Below are positions 44,410 through 52,592 of a stretch of 64,000 nt of DNA, one piece after another. Both the position numbers and the translations under genes were made by a program. The stretch spans positions 1,078,596-1,142,595 of the forward strand of contig NZ_PJKB01000001.1 in assembly GCF_002884975.1 (NCBI RefSeq). The letters run 5' to 3'. Origin of the DNA: Akkermansia muciniphila (GTDB lineage: Bacteria; Verrucomicrobiota; Verrucomicrobiia; Verrucomicrobiales; Akkermansiaceae). The notes under the pieces were generated by a model, which ran no database searches, was not told the origin of the DNA, and saw only the letters and a program-made list of their open reading frames with translations. How positions within the stretch are numbered: the stretch's first letter is position 1; every line of letters begins with the position of its first letter.

Positions 44410-45322
44410 GGAGTCTAGAAATTCTATCCTAAAAAAAACTAAAGAAATTGCATTAAAACATTCTGTTGATCTTGCCATACCCAATTGCGAAGGGAGTGGG
44501 TTAGGGAATGTCATTGTTTATACAAGGCTAGTCGAAGAGTTTTCTCTAAAAATGGGGAGACCTATTTCAATTTTCACTGGCCCGCTAACACCGTCCACAG
44601 GAACAGCTATAGACGAAGATCCATTTGCAATTTGGCGCCATAATCCGTTCATTAAAGAAATAAAAAATGGAAAACAAATAGATAAAGAATCATTATACAT
44701 CGTAAATGACGAGAGATCTACATTAATTCAATTAAATCATATCATTGAAAATATATGTTGGTCTTATGGCTTAAAAGCTAGAGAATTAAGAAGTTCTCTG
44801 TTTCTATCAACTGATGAAATGAAATGGGCATTAGAAGAATTAAAAAAATTACCCAGGCCCTTAGTTTGCCTTCATCCTGGAGGAAACAGCAAGAGCAGTC
44901 AATACTCACCATGGTACAAGGATAATTGGTTAAAAATAATTTCAAGAATAAAAAAAATAGCAGGAGTATTTCAAGTTGGAAATTACAAATTTGGAGATAC
45001 AGATCTTGGGTTGTTAAATCCGGGAAAAAAAATAAGAGAAATGATGGCGTTAATCTGGGCTTCCGATTTTTTTATAGGGTTCGATAGTGCTCCCATGCAT
45101 ATTGCAACGGGTTTCAGAAAACCAGTTGTAACACTCTTTGATATGAGACAAAAATTTGAAAAAGAAAAAGAATACTCTATTTTACATGTTCCATCTGTAT
45201 TGTTAAGATGGTCCTATCCATTTAATAAGAACATAGCCATTATGGAAAATGATTTAAAAAATTCTTCATTAGAAGTTGTAATCAACGAAACAGAAAGATA
45301 TCTGAATAATCTATACAATTAA
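44408..45322 (+). CDS. GT9-like glycosyltransferase
   Basis: A 304-residue protein resembling heptosyltransferase-family (GT9) enzymes. It has a glycine-rich N-terminal turn (GSGLGNVIVYTRLVEEF), a central LVCLHPGGNSKSSQYSPWYKDNW donor-site segment, and the C-terminal IGFDSAPMHIATGFRKPVVTLFD motif typical of the family. It would transfer a sugar, probably from a nucleotide donor, to a surface glycan or LPS; substrates are unknown. It is strongly AT-rich compared with neighbours, indicating transfer from another genome. The start codon overlaps the left 19-bp repeat, 12 bp after the recombinase stop, and has no Shine-Dalgarno. The 3' end overlaps the convergent NTPase gene by 12 bp. Confidence 0.7.
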   Translation: MESRNSILKKTKEIALKHSVDLAIPNCEGSGLGNVIVYTRLVEEFSLKMGRPISIFTGPLTPSTGTAIDEDPFAIWRHNPFIKEIKNGKQIDKESLYIVNDERSTLIQLNHIIENICWSYGLKARELRSSLFLSTDEMKWALEELKKLPRPLVCLHPGGNSKSSQYSPWYKDNWLKIISRIKKIAGVFQVGNYKFGDTDLGLLNPGKKIREMMALIWASDFFIGFDSAPMHIATGFRKPVVTLFDMRQKFEKEKEYSILHVPSVLLRWSYPFNKNIAIMENDLKNSSLEVVINETERYLNNLYN

Positions 45323-48300
45323 ATACATCTTTTGATTAATTTTTTCCATATGGATTTCAATAGTATTTTGAGCCGGTTCGTTAAGATCAGAAATAGAGAT
45401 TTCTAAATCACAAAAATATTCTGGTAGGCATCTTTTTAAAACAACTATATTTCTCAAGAGAGTATCACAAATGCTGAATTTATTGGATAAAACTTTTACC
45501 GATAAAATATTTTTATAATCAGTAGACAAATCATGAATATTTAATAAATCTAATTTAGATTTAATATCTTTCAAGAATTTTTCACATTCATCTTGATAGC
45601 TTTGTTTTATCCCACAACATAAAAAAATCAATCTTCTACATAAAGAAATTGATTTATCATAATATTCATTGTGAATATAAGTTATTAATAAATTATTACC
45701 AATCGTAATTTCTTCTCTAATTCTATTCAACCAAGAACATTCAATGTATGATTTTTTAAATTTTTCCAATGCATATTCAAAGTTGTTATTATTTTTTATA
45801 TATAGCAAACCTTCAACATAAAACAAATGTATATTCATTGCAGAAAAATTTCCCTTTTGAATAGTTTCTCTCAAAATATTCGTCAGTTTATTCGCTTGAG
45901 ATATATTCCCATTCAAAATTTCAAAGCATATCTGTATGTAAATATTATGACACAATTGTCTATTACTTACATGACATTTTGAAATTTTATGTACAATATT
46001 TTTTGTTATTCTAAAACTATTAATACTATAAAGCATATAAATATCTCCAAGAATGACAGATTCCAAATTCGGATCTTCACTAGTATCAATTATTTGCTGT
46101 AACCGCAATGCTAAAACTGCAGCCTCATATCCTACTTTGCTATATCCCAGCAGGGCCGAACATTTTACAAGTCGATTCAATAATTGAGCATATTCAATAT
46201 TTGTTTCACAATACTTCAATGATAATTTCGTGTATTTCAGATAATTTTCTAAATCAATACTCTTCAATGAGGCATGTGCAATATTATGATAATATTGTCT
46301 AGAGAAAGATCTCTTCATAGTAACGTCGATATCAATATTTTCTAATACTCGTATACCTCTTTCATTGTAAGATATCAGTTCTTTATTTGATAAAAAATAT
46401 TCTCCTACATGAACTATTTTTTCGAGATTAGTTAGATATAAATTTATATATTTTTTGTCAACGCTTCTTTCATTAAATAAATCAAATATTTCTTTATGAC
46501 ATCTTAATTTTTTACTAAAGCTACCTGCAGAATATTGTAAAGCGGAGTTATATGAATCGATAGCGCCTTGTTTCCTCCTAATGTATGCTTGCAAACGCCC
46601 TTTTGAGAAAGAACTTTCAAAACTATTTGTCTTACATTTATTTATTGCATTAAATACACATGATAATTTTTTATCTTCATTCTGCAATTCCAGCCATTTA
46701 GTAGTAGCAGGAACAATATATTCATGTGAGAACGAAAAAACTTCTTCATTAATTCGATTCACCAGACCCGCACTTTGTAATTTTAATAATGATAATTCAG
46801 TATCTTCCAAAGTCGAATCAGAAATTTCAGAAAGTAATTCTAATTTTATATTTACGTTGATCAATGCCATCAGGCCCAATATATATCCTCCTAACTTATA
46901 ATTGTCTTCTAATAATTTTTTATCCCAATAACGGATTCTTTCAATTAATATTGACTCTATGCTTTCAGATAATGTTACAACAAAATCCCTCAATTCAGAT
47001 AATTGAGTTAATGCGTATACATGATTAGATGACGTGGGAATTAATATTTTATTTTCAATCAATCCTTGAAACAACATTGTTATATACAATGGATTTCCAG
47101 AAGTCTTTGTAAATATTAAATCTGCGACAATTTTATTATCTGATGAAATGATGACAGGATTTATTGCATTAAATAATTCTTCATTTGTTAATGCAGTTAA
47201 TTTTTCATGCTGAATTCTATGAGAAAAATTATGATATAACCATTCCTGCATATTTCTCCATTGTTGTGTAATATCCTCTTCTGAATTTCTATACTCAAGA
47301 ATAATTTTAATCTTACCTGAGGCCCAATCAGTATTTTCTAGTACATAAAAAAATGCTTGTAAAACTCGAGAACATACATTAGACAATCTATGGCAGTTAT
47401 CTAAAAATAATAATATATGTTTATTGGAATAGACAAGTATTCTGATTATTATTGTTAGTAATAGTTCCGGATCTGATTCATCCCATTTATTGCAGGTTAA
47501 AAAATTTCTTAAAATGATACATTCATTTTTATTGCTTCTGTTTTGAAAATATTCAAAAAATGTCTCTATGAAATTTCCTGTGAATTCATTAAAATCATCC
47601 GTTTGAAATATATATTGTAGCTTCTCCGGAAGCAATGCTAACATTAATTCTCGAATAAACGTCGGCTCACTATTTATACTAAGTGTTGTATGAGCAACAT
47701 GAAATCCCTCTTTTTTTGCTATATTGCATATTCTTTCACATAAATAACTCTTACCAATTCCTCCTTCTCCGCTGATCATATAAATCGATGAATTCGAACT
47801 ATTTAAAATATTCTTAAACATATTCTCAGCTTTGTTCCCTCTAAAATCTTTTATATATAAAGTATGATAGGGTATCATCAAATCAGGAAAGTTTTCAATA
47901 CTATGGATATCTTCGCCTAGATTACTTTCAATTCGCAGAAACGCTTTGGTTAATATTTTTCCTTCATTGTCATTAGATAAATTTATTATTTCTGAAATTA
48001 AAATACAATTATTAACGCCGATTACGGGTCTTAATGGGATATCAATTTTTTCACCTTTGTTTGAATATATTTCTAATTTCAACTCAAGATAATCATATTT
48101 TTTATTTGAGATTTTAATAGTACTCTCGAAATGGTAAATTTTATTTGAATCTATGACATATCTTTTTTTATTTTCACTTCTCTCATCAGAAATGGTAGCT
48201 CTATAGAATGTGCTTTTTTCTATTAATCTCCACTCTATAATCTCTGATTTATCAGCATATTTTTCTATGTATGATTCATCAATACACTGCTCGGATTCTG

Positions 48301-48727
48301 GCGTATTTTTTATTTTGTCAGGACTCCATGTAGAACATGAAAAATCATTAATTTCTTCCTTAAGCCAATGAGCAAAATCTATAGCTTGTTTTGTTAAGGA
48401 ACCTTTTGTGGCAATAACTAGTGTTTTCGGCTTATATCTTAAAGTTATAAGATACGCCTTTCCCAATACCTCTAACCCTAAATTCCTTTTGTGCAACTTG
48501 CATTCAAAAAAATGCTCATATTCATTTCTTCTGCTACTTGTTATGAGATTTCCTAGAATTTTCTTTTTCTCAATCTTCTCCCTAATTACTATGTCGATAG
48601 GTCTGTATTTTTTATAAAATATATCATATCCACCATGAATATTTTCTTTAGCCCATTCTTCAGCTATTTTTTTACAATCTAATTCTAATTCCACCTCAGG
48701 AGAATTATTAGTAATTTTACGTTTCAT
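45311..48727 (-). CDS. STAND-type NTPase with nuclease-like N-terminus and helical-repeat C-terminus (Avs-like)
   Basis: A 1138-residue protein. The first 130 or so residues look like a restriction-endonuclease (PD-(D/E)XK/Mrr-type) fold, with Asp45 in PIDIVI and the E75-C-K77 pair in HFFECKLHKRN. The NTPase core has Walker A GEGGIGKS at 320-327 and Walker B ILLFLDN at 438-444. From about 680 to the C-terminus it is a leucine-rich helical array resembling TPR repeats. Nuclease + STAND NTPase + repeat sensor is the architecture of Avs antiviral proteins, in which the repeats recognise phage proteins and the nuclease is then activated. No database comparison was possible, so Avs membership is inference. 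The gene is AT-rich, and lies 24 bp inside the right 19-bp repeat with a promoter beyond it. Confidence 0.6.
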   Translation of the reverse strand: MKRKITNNSPEVELELDCKKIAEEWAKENIHGGYDIFYKKYRPIDIVIREKIEKKKILGNLITSSRRNEYEHFFECKLHKRNLGLEVLGKAYLITLRYKPKTLVIATKGSLTKQAIDFAHWLKEEINDFSCSTWSPDKIKNTPESEQCIDESYIEKYADKSEIIEWRLIEKSTFYRATISDERSENKKRYVIDSNKIYHFESTIKISNKKYDYLELKLEIYSNKGEKIDIPLRPVIGVNNCILISEIINLSNDNEGKILTKAFLRIESNLGEDIHSIENFPDLMIPYHTLYIKDFRGNKAENMFKNILNSSNSSIYMISGEGGIGKSYLCERICNIAKKEGFHVAHTTLSINSEPTFIRELMLALLPEKLQYIFQTDDFNEFTGNFIETFFEYFQNRSNKNECIILRNFLTCNKWDESDPELLLTIIIRILVYSNKHILLFLDNCHRLSNVCSRVLQAFFYVLENTDWASGKIKIILEYRNSEEDITQQWRNMQEWLYHNFSHRIQHEKLTALTNEELFNAINPVIISSDNKIVADLIFTKTSGNPLYITMLFQGLIENKILIPTSSNHVYALTQLSELRDFVVTLSESIESILIERIRYWDKKLLEDNYKLGGYILGLMALINVNIKLELLSEISDSTLEDTELSLLKLQSAGLVNRINEEVFSFSHEYIVPATTKWLELQNEDKKLSCVFNAINKCKTNSFESSFSKGRLQAYIRRKQGAIDSYNSALQYSAGSFSKKLRCHKEIFDLFNERSVDKKYINLYLTNLEKIVHVGEYFLSNKELISYNERGIRVLENIDIDVTMKRSFSRQYYHNIAHASLKSIDLENYLKYTKLSLKYCETNIEYAQLLNRLVKCSALLGYSKVGYEAAVLALRLQQIIDTSEDPNLESVILGDIYMLYSINSFRITKNIVHKISKCHVSNRQLCHNIYIQICFEILNGNISQANKLTNILRETIQKGNFSAMNIHLFYVEGLLYIKNNNNFEYALEKFKKSYIECSWLNRIREEITIGNNLLITYIHNEYYDKSISLCRRLIFLCCGIKQSYQDECEKFLKDIKSKLDLLNIHDLSTDYKNILSVKVLSNKFSICDTLLRNIVVLKRCLPEYFCDLEISISDLNEPAQNTIEIHMEKINQKMYLIV

Positions 48728-48751
48728 TTTATTTTTTATTTGGGAAATATG

Positions 48752-48770
48752 ATAATAAATAGTTATCAGT
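48752..48770 (-). repeat. 19-bp inverted repeat, right copy
   Basis: Exact reverse complement of 44391-44409. Read on the minus strand the site is TGATAA-CTATTTA-TTATCA, a perfect 6-bp dyad around a 7-base spacer. Confidence 0.9.
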
Positions 48771-48820
48771 TATTCGAGATGGTAATGCTAAAAAGCAATA
48801 CCACAAATTTTACTCTTGTT

Positions 48821-48848
48821 AAAATATTACTTTCCCCGATTTTTGCAA
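48821..48848 (-). promoter_or_regulatory. Fixed promoter outside the right repeat, reading into the cassette
   Basis: On the minus strand TTGCAA (48848-48843), a 16-bp spacer and TATTTT (48826-48821). It lies outside the 19-bp repeat and reads through it, now into the NTPase gene. After inversion it would read into the glycosyltransferase. Confidence 0.5.
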
Positions 48849-48942
48849 AGATATTTTTATATTCCAAAGATTCCTATCGCATTTAATTAAACATCTAACA
48901 AATATTTTTTATATATCGTATTTATAATAAATTATTTTTCAT

Positions 48943-49956
48943 CTACCTCAACTCCATCCAGACGCCGCGGTGGTCGCTGGCCTGGCGGGAGGGGGGAGAG
49001 TCAAGGATGCCCATGGGGGGCTTGCGGCCAAGGCGCTTTTTCAGGGTATTGTTGATGAAGAGATGGTCAAAGGAGTGGTAGGTGTCTCCGTCTTCGTAGT
49101 AGATGGTCCAGGTTTCCCCGCGGGAATCCCTGGGTTTCAGGCGGTTTAAACGGTATTCCGTTTTCGCCGGGCCCTGGATAACCTGCACGGCGCTGTCCGC
49201 CGGGCCGTCATTGAAGTCACCGTACAGGAGCAGGGGCATTCCATCCTGGGAGGCGATGGCTTTGTTCAGGTAGTCCCGCAGGGCGTAGGCTTCCCTCCGC
49301 CGCGTGTCTTCCGCGGACCCGTCACGGCTGAGGCGCGATTTCAAATGAATGCCCATCAGGCGAAAGAGACGGCCATCCGGCGTTTTCACCGTGGCGTCCA
49401 GGATGCCGCGTAGCATCGTTTTCTTCCGTTTGGATTCTCCCGATACAGGCATGTCCGTGACGGAGCGGTTGCCCACGACGGGATATTTGGAGAGGAGGGC
49501 CAGCCCACGGTCTTCCCCGTTCCGCATGACCAGCACCTTGTGCGGCAGTTGAACGCCTTTCCTTTTCAGCCGCATCTGCAAGTCACGCACGGCGGCCTCT
49601 CCTCCCATTTCACACAGTCCCACCATGTCCGCCCCGGATTCCCGGATCAGTTCCGCCAGGGCTTCGCGAGCTTCTATCGGCTTATATTTCACCTGGAAGT
49701 TGCTCCTCCGCGGGTCCTCCGGGACAAAGTAGTTGCCCGCGTTCATGGCCAGCATCCGGACAGGGTCCCCCTTGTCCGGGATTTCCACTTTTTCCGGAAC
49801 AGATGACTGCCGCGCCTCCCCCGGCTGGGCAGGGACGGCCTCCGGCATGTCCAGAAGCGGCTTCCATTCCGTCAGCCCGTACCCCAGCACCGCACACAGC
49901 ACAATCAGGGCGGCGATGACGGAGGATCCCCTGCGTTTTGACGTTTTCCTGATCAT
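48943..49956 (-). CDS. Membrane-anchored endonuclease/exonuclease/phosphatase (EEP) family protein
   Basis: A 337-residue protein with an N-terminal anchor helix (SSVIAALIVLCAVLGYGL) and a DNase I-like EEP domain. The motifs are LAMNAGNYF, VGLCEMGG (metal-binding Glu), LMGIHLKSR, LLLYGDFNDGPAD and the terminal SDHRGVWMEL (catalytic Asp-His). The start at 49956 was chosen because it places the anchor helix at the N-terminus. The active site would face the periplasm, so the substrate may be a phosphodiester other than chromosomal DNA. The gene has normal base composition and ends directly at the AT-rich boundary. Confidence 0.82.
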   Translation of the reverse strand: MIRKTSKRRGSSVIAALIVLCAVLGYGLTEWKPLLDMPEAVPAQPGEARQSSVPEKVEIPDKGDPVRMLAMNAGNYFVPEDPRRSNFQVKYKPIEAREALAELIRESGADMVGLCEMGGEAAVRDLQMRLKRKGVQLPHKVLVMRNGEDRGLALLSKYPVVGNRSVTDMPVSGESKRKKTMLRGILDATVKTPDGRLFRLMGIHLKSRLSRDGSAEDTRRREAYALRDYLNKAIASQDGMPLLLYGDFNDGPADSAVQVIQGPAKTEYRLNRLKPRDSRGETWTIYYEDGDTYHSFDHLFINNTLKKRLGRKPPMGILDSPPSRQASDHRGVWMELR

Positions 49957-50078
49957 GCCCGTTGCCTTGAAAGATTTTCTCCATGAAGGACGTAGTGAGT
50001 ACACAGGTCCGGCCTCGTAAAATTTTCAGCTTATTACTCGGCTTTCACTTCACTTTCATCCGTAATTCATGATAAACC

Positions 50079-50765
50079 ATGAATGTGCCTCCATTGCAAC
50101 CCCAGAACGAGTCCCAGCCTGACGAACAGGCGCTTTCCCAATATGCGGAACATACCAGGAAAAGCCTGATTGCGCGCCTGGAGAATTGGGAGGACCAGCG
50201 CACGTGGGATGAATTTTACCGCACCTACTGGCGGCTGATTTATTCCGTGGCCCTGAAGGCCGGATTGAGGGAGGACGAAGCCTGGGACGTGGTGCAGGAG
50301 ACCATCCTTTCCATCGCCAAGCAGAGCAAGAAGAATATTTACAAGCCGGAACAGGGCTCCTTCAAGCTCTGGCTCTGGAATATGACCCGCTGGCGCATCA
50401 ATGACCAGTTCCGCAAACGGAAGAAGGATACGGCCATGCTGATGAGCCCGGACGCCACGGAGACCCAGGAGCACCCCATTGACAAGATTCCGGACGAAGG
50501 GAAGAATAATTTTGACCAGGTATGGGAACGGGAGTGGCAGAATAACCTGTTGCAGGCGGCTCTGGAGCGCGTCAAGGCGAAGGTGTCCCCCAAGCAGTTC
50601 CAGATTTTTGACTATTACGTGCTGCGGGAGTGGGATGCTGCCAAAGTCCGCAGACAGCTTGGCGTCACCATAGCCCAGGTGTATCTGGCGAAGCACCGCG
50701 TAGGGAGCGCGCTGAAGAAAGAGCTGCAATTCCTTCACTCCCAGGAAGAAGAGAAGGAGAAATAG
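50079..50765 (+). CDS. ECF-type RNA polymerase sigma factor
   Basis: A 228-residue sigma-70 family protein. Region 2 is visible at about 40-110 (WDEFYRTYWRLIYSVALKAGLREDEAWDVVQETILSIAKQ, then SFKLWLWNMTRWRINDQFRKRKK). Region 4 is at about 170-220, with the helix-turn-helix QLGVTIAQVYLAKHRVGSALKKEL. No anti-sigma factor with a membrane helix is adjacent; the next gene is a PAS/SpoIIE phosphatase 128 bp downstream. Its regulon is unknown. It is divergent from the EEP gene. Confidence 0.85.
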   Translation: MNVPPLQPQNESQPDEQALSQYAEHTRKSLIARLENWEDQRTWDEFYRTYWRLIYSVALKAGLREDEAWDVVQETILSIAKQSKKNIYKPEQGSFKLWLWNMTRWRINDQFRKRKKDTAMLMSPDATETQEHPIDKIPDEGKNNFDQVWEREWQNNLLQAALERVKAKVSPKQFQIFDYYVLREWDAAKVRRQLGVTIAQVYLAKHRVGSALKKELQFLHSQEEEKEK

Positions 50766-50893
50766 CCGTGGGCGCCTCCGCCGGGATTGGAGCATTCCCC
50801 GCTTTTCCCCTGTCGGCCGCCTTTTCAGGAATGATTCCTTTATTTTGCCTCTTGCCAAGGCAGGCGTTTTGTCGTTAGATAACGGCAACTGCA

Positions 50894-52531
50894 ATGCCGC
50901 CCTCACGCAACAGACATTCCGCCCAGAAGGTTTTTACCTGGGACAAGATCAAGATGGCCCTGGCGGCGGCGGAAGAGGGCTTTTATATCTGGAATATCAA
51001 GACGGGCGTCATTCATTACACGGACCGTTGCCTGACGATGATGGGAGCCAGCCGCAAGGAGAAGGCTCCCAATATTTTTACCCAGCCGGAGCTGACCATC
51101 CATGAGGAGGACCAGGCGTTCTTTTCCCAGGAGGTGCGCCGCTATCTGGACGGCCATTCCCACATGCCCATGCGCATTGAGATCCGGATGAAGAAGCTCA
51201 ATTCCAAGAGCTGGAGCTGGGTCCGCATCAACGGCCTGGCACGCAGGGACAAGCAGCGCCGCCCCGTCATGCTGGTGGGCGTATGGGTGAACATCACCCG
51301 GCGGAAAACGGCGGAGCTGCGCGCAGCGGAGGACAGGGACCTGTTCCACACCCTGATTGAGCATATTCCGGACAGCATTTATTTCAAGAACCGGGAATCG
51401 CGCTTCGTCCTGGCAAACACGGCCACGGCCAATAAATTGGGCGTCCCCACTCCGGCGGACCTGACGGGACGGACGGACGATTACTTTTTCGATCAGACGA
51501 TGTCCGATATTTCTCGCAAGGAGGAGCTGGACATCATGGCGACCGGACGGCCTATCCGCGCGCGCCTGCATCATGAGACATGGCTCCACAAGGATGATTC
51601 CTGGAGCCAGATCAGCAAGTTCCCGTGGTACGGCCGCAACGGAGACCTCAAGGGCATCGTGGGCATTTCCAGCGACGTCACCAAGCTGGTGAAGACGGAG
51701 ATCAAGGCCACGGAAACGGCCCGCATTCTGGAGGAACGCAACAAGTCCCTGGAAAAGGAAATAGACTTGGCGCGGGAAATCCAGTTCGCCCTGCTCCCGT
51801 ATGAAATTCCTTCCCGCTCCCATACGGAGCACGGCCTGACGCGCCATGTGGATTTCCACCACATTTTCACTCCTTCAGAGGGGGTGGCGGGCGACTGGTT
51901 TGATGCCTTTCCCGTGGGCAATTCCGGCGTAGGCGCCATCGTCTGCGACGTGATGGGCCACGGCATCCGCGCCGCCCTCATTGCTTCCATGCTCCGCGGC
52001 CTGATGGAGCAGTTGTCCCATCTGGCGGACAATCCGGCGGCGTTCCTTACGTCCCTGAACCACCAACTGGCCAAGATTCTGCAACGGGCGAACACCACCA
52101 TGTTCGCCTCCGCCGTTTATGTTTACCTGGATCTGGAAACAGGCGTCATGACCGCGTCCACGGCAGGGCATCCGCATCCCATCATCCTGGGGCCGGACGG
52201 CGTTGCCCGCAAGATGCCTCTGCCCAGAGGCATCGCCATGGGCCTGCTGGATGACGCTACTTACCAGAACGCCCAGTTCCCGCTCCTGGCAGATTCCCGC
52301 GTTCTGATGTACACGGACGGCCTGACGGAAGCCGCCAACCCGGAAGGGGAAGAGTTGGGCGTGGACAGGCTGATTGATTATTTCAACAGTTCCTCTCCCA
52401 GGAGCACCAAGGATTTCGTGCACCAGGCCCTTACCTGCGTGGCCAAATTCACCGGCTGCACCAATCAGGCGGACGATATCTGCATGCTGGGCATCAGCTA
52501 TTCCGAGCACGAGAAAAAACCCGGGCACTGA
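50894..52531 (+). CDS. PAS-domain SpoIIE/RsbU-type protein phosphatase
   Basis: A 545-residue signalling protein. Two PAS domains occupy about 15-145 (KIKMALAAAEEGFYIWNIKTG to VGVWVNITRRK) and 150-280 (LFHTLIEHIPDSIYFKNRESRFVLANTA to GISSDVTK). A coiled-coil linker (TARILEERNKSLEKEIDLAREIQ) follows. From about 295 there is a PP2C-type SpoIIE domain with metal-binding Asp residues in EGVAGDWFDAF and VCDVMGHGIRAALIA, and MYTDGLTEAANPEG. Such enzymes dephosphorylate anti-sigma-factor antagonists in partner-switching pathways. No antagonist or anti-sigma kinase is present nearby. It may work with the sigma factor upstream, which is inference. No transmembrane segment is evident. Confidence 0.88.
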   Translation: MPPSRNRHSAQKVFTWDKIKMALAAAEEGFYIWNIKTGVIHYTDRCLTMMGASRKEKAPNIFTQPELTIHEEDQAFFSQEVRRYLDGHSHMPMRIEIRMKKLNSKSWSWVRINGLARRDKQRRPVMLVGVWVNITRRKTAELRAAEDRDLFHTLIEHIPDSIYFKNRESRFVLANTATANKLGVPTPADLTGRTDDYFFDQTMSDISRKEELDIMATGRPIRARLHHETWLHKDDSWSQISKFPWYGRNGDLKGIVGISSDVTKLVKTEIKATETARILEERNKSLEKEIDLAREIQFALLPYEIPSRSHTEHGLTRHVDFHHIFTPSEGVAGDWFDAFPVGNSGVGAIVCDVMGHGIRAALIASMLRGLMEQLSHLADNPAAFLTSLNHQLAKILQRANTTMFASAVYVYLDLETGVMTASTAGHPHPIILGPDGVARKMPLPRGIAMGLLDDATYQNAQFPLLADSRVLMYTDGLTEAANPEGEELGVDRLIDYFNSSSPRSTKDFVHQALTCVAKFTGCTNQADDICMLGISYSEHEKKPGH

Positions 52532-52592
52532 CGCGCACACGCAGCAAGGAGCCCGCGGGCATTCTTCCATCCCCGCCAATGGCAGGGAGAGG

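Larger units (their letters stand above)
44391..48770. mobile_element. Candidate invertible two-gene cassette
   Basis: A segment bounded by perfect 19-bp inverted repeats and directly adjoining an intact tyrosine recombinase gene. It contains two convergent AT-rich genes, a GT9-like glycosyltransferase and a STAND NTPase. Inversion would exchange which of them follows the recombinase and which follows the promoter at 48821-48848. No transposase, tRNA or direct-repeat attachment site was seen, which argues against an ordinary integrative element. Confidence 0.65.

Noticed and set aside
44391-48770. Interpretation of the 19-bp repeats as ends of a transposon
   Set aside because: There is no transposase or target-site duplication flanking the repeats (left neighbour CTAAAC, right neighbour TATTCG), and a tyrosine recombinase lies directly outside. 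Inversion explains the layout better.
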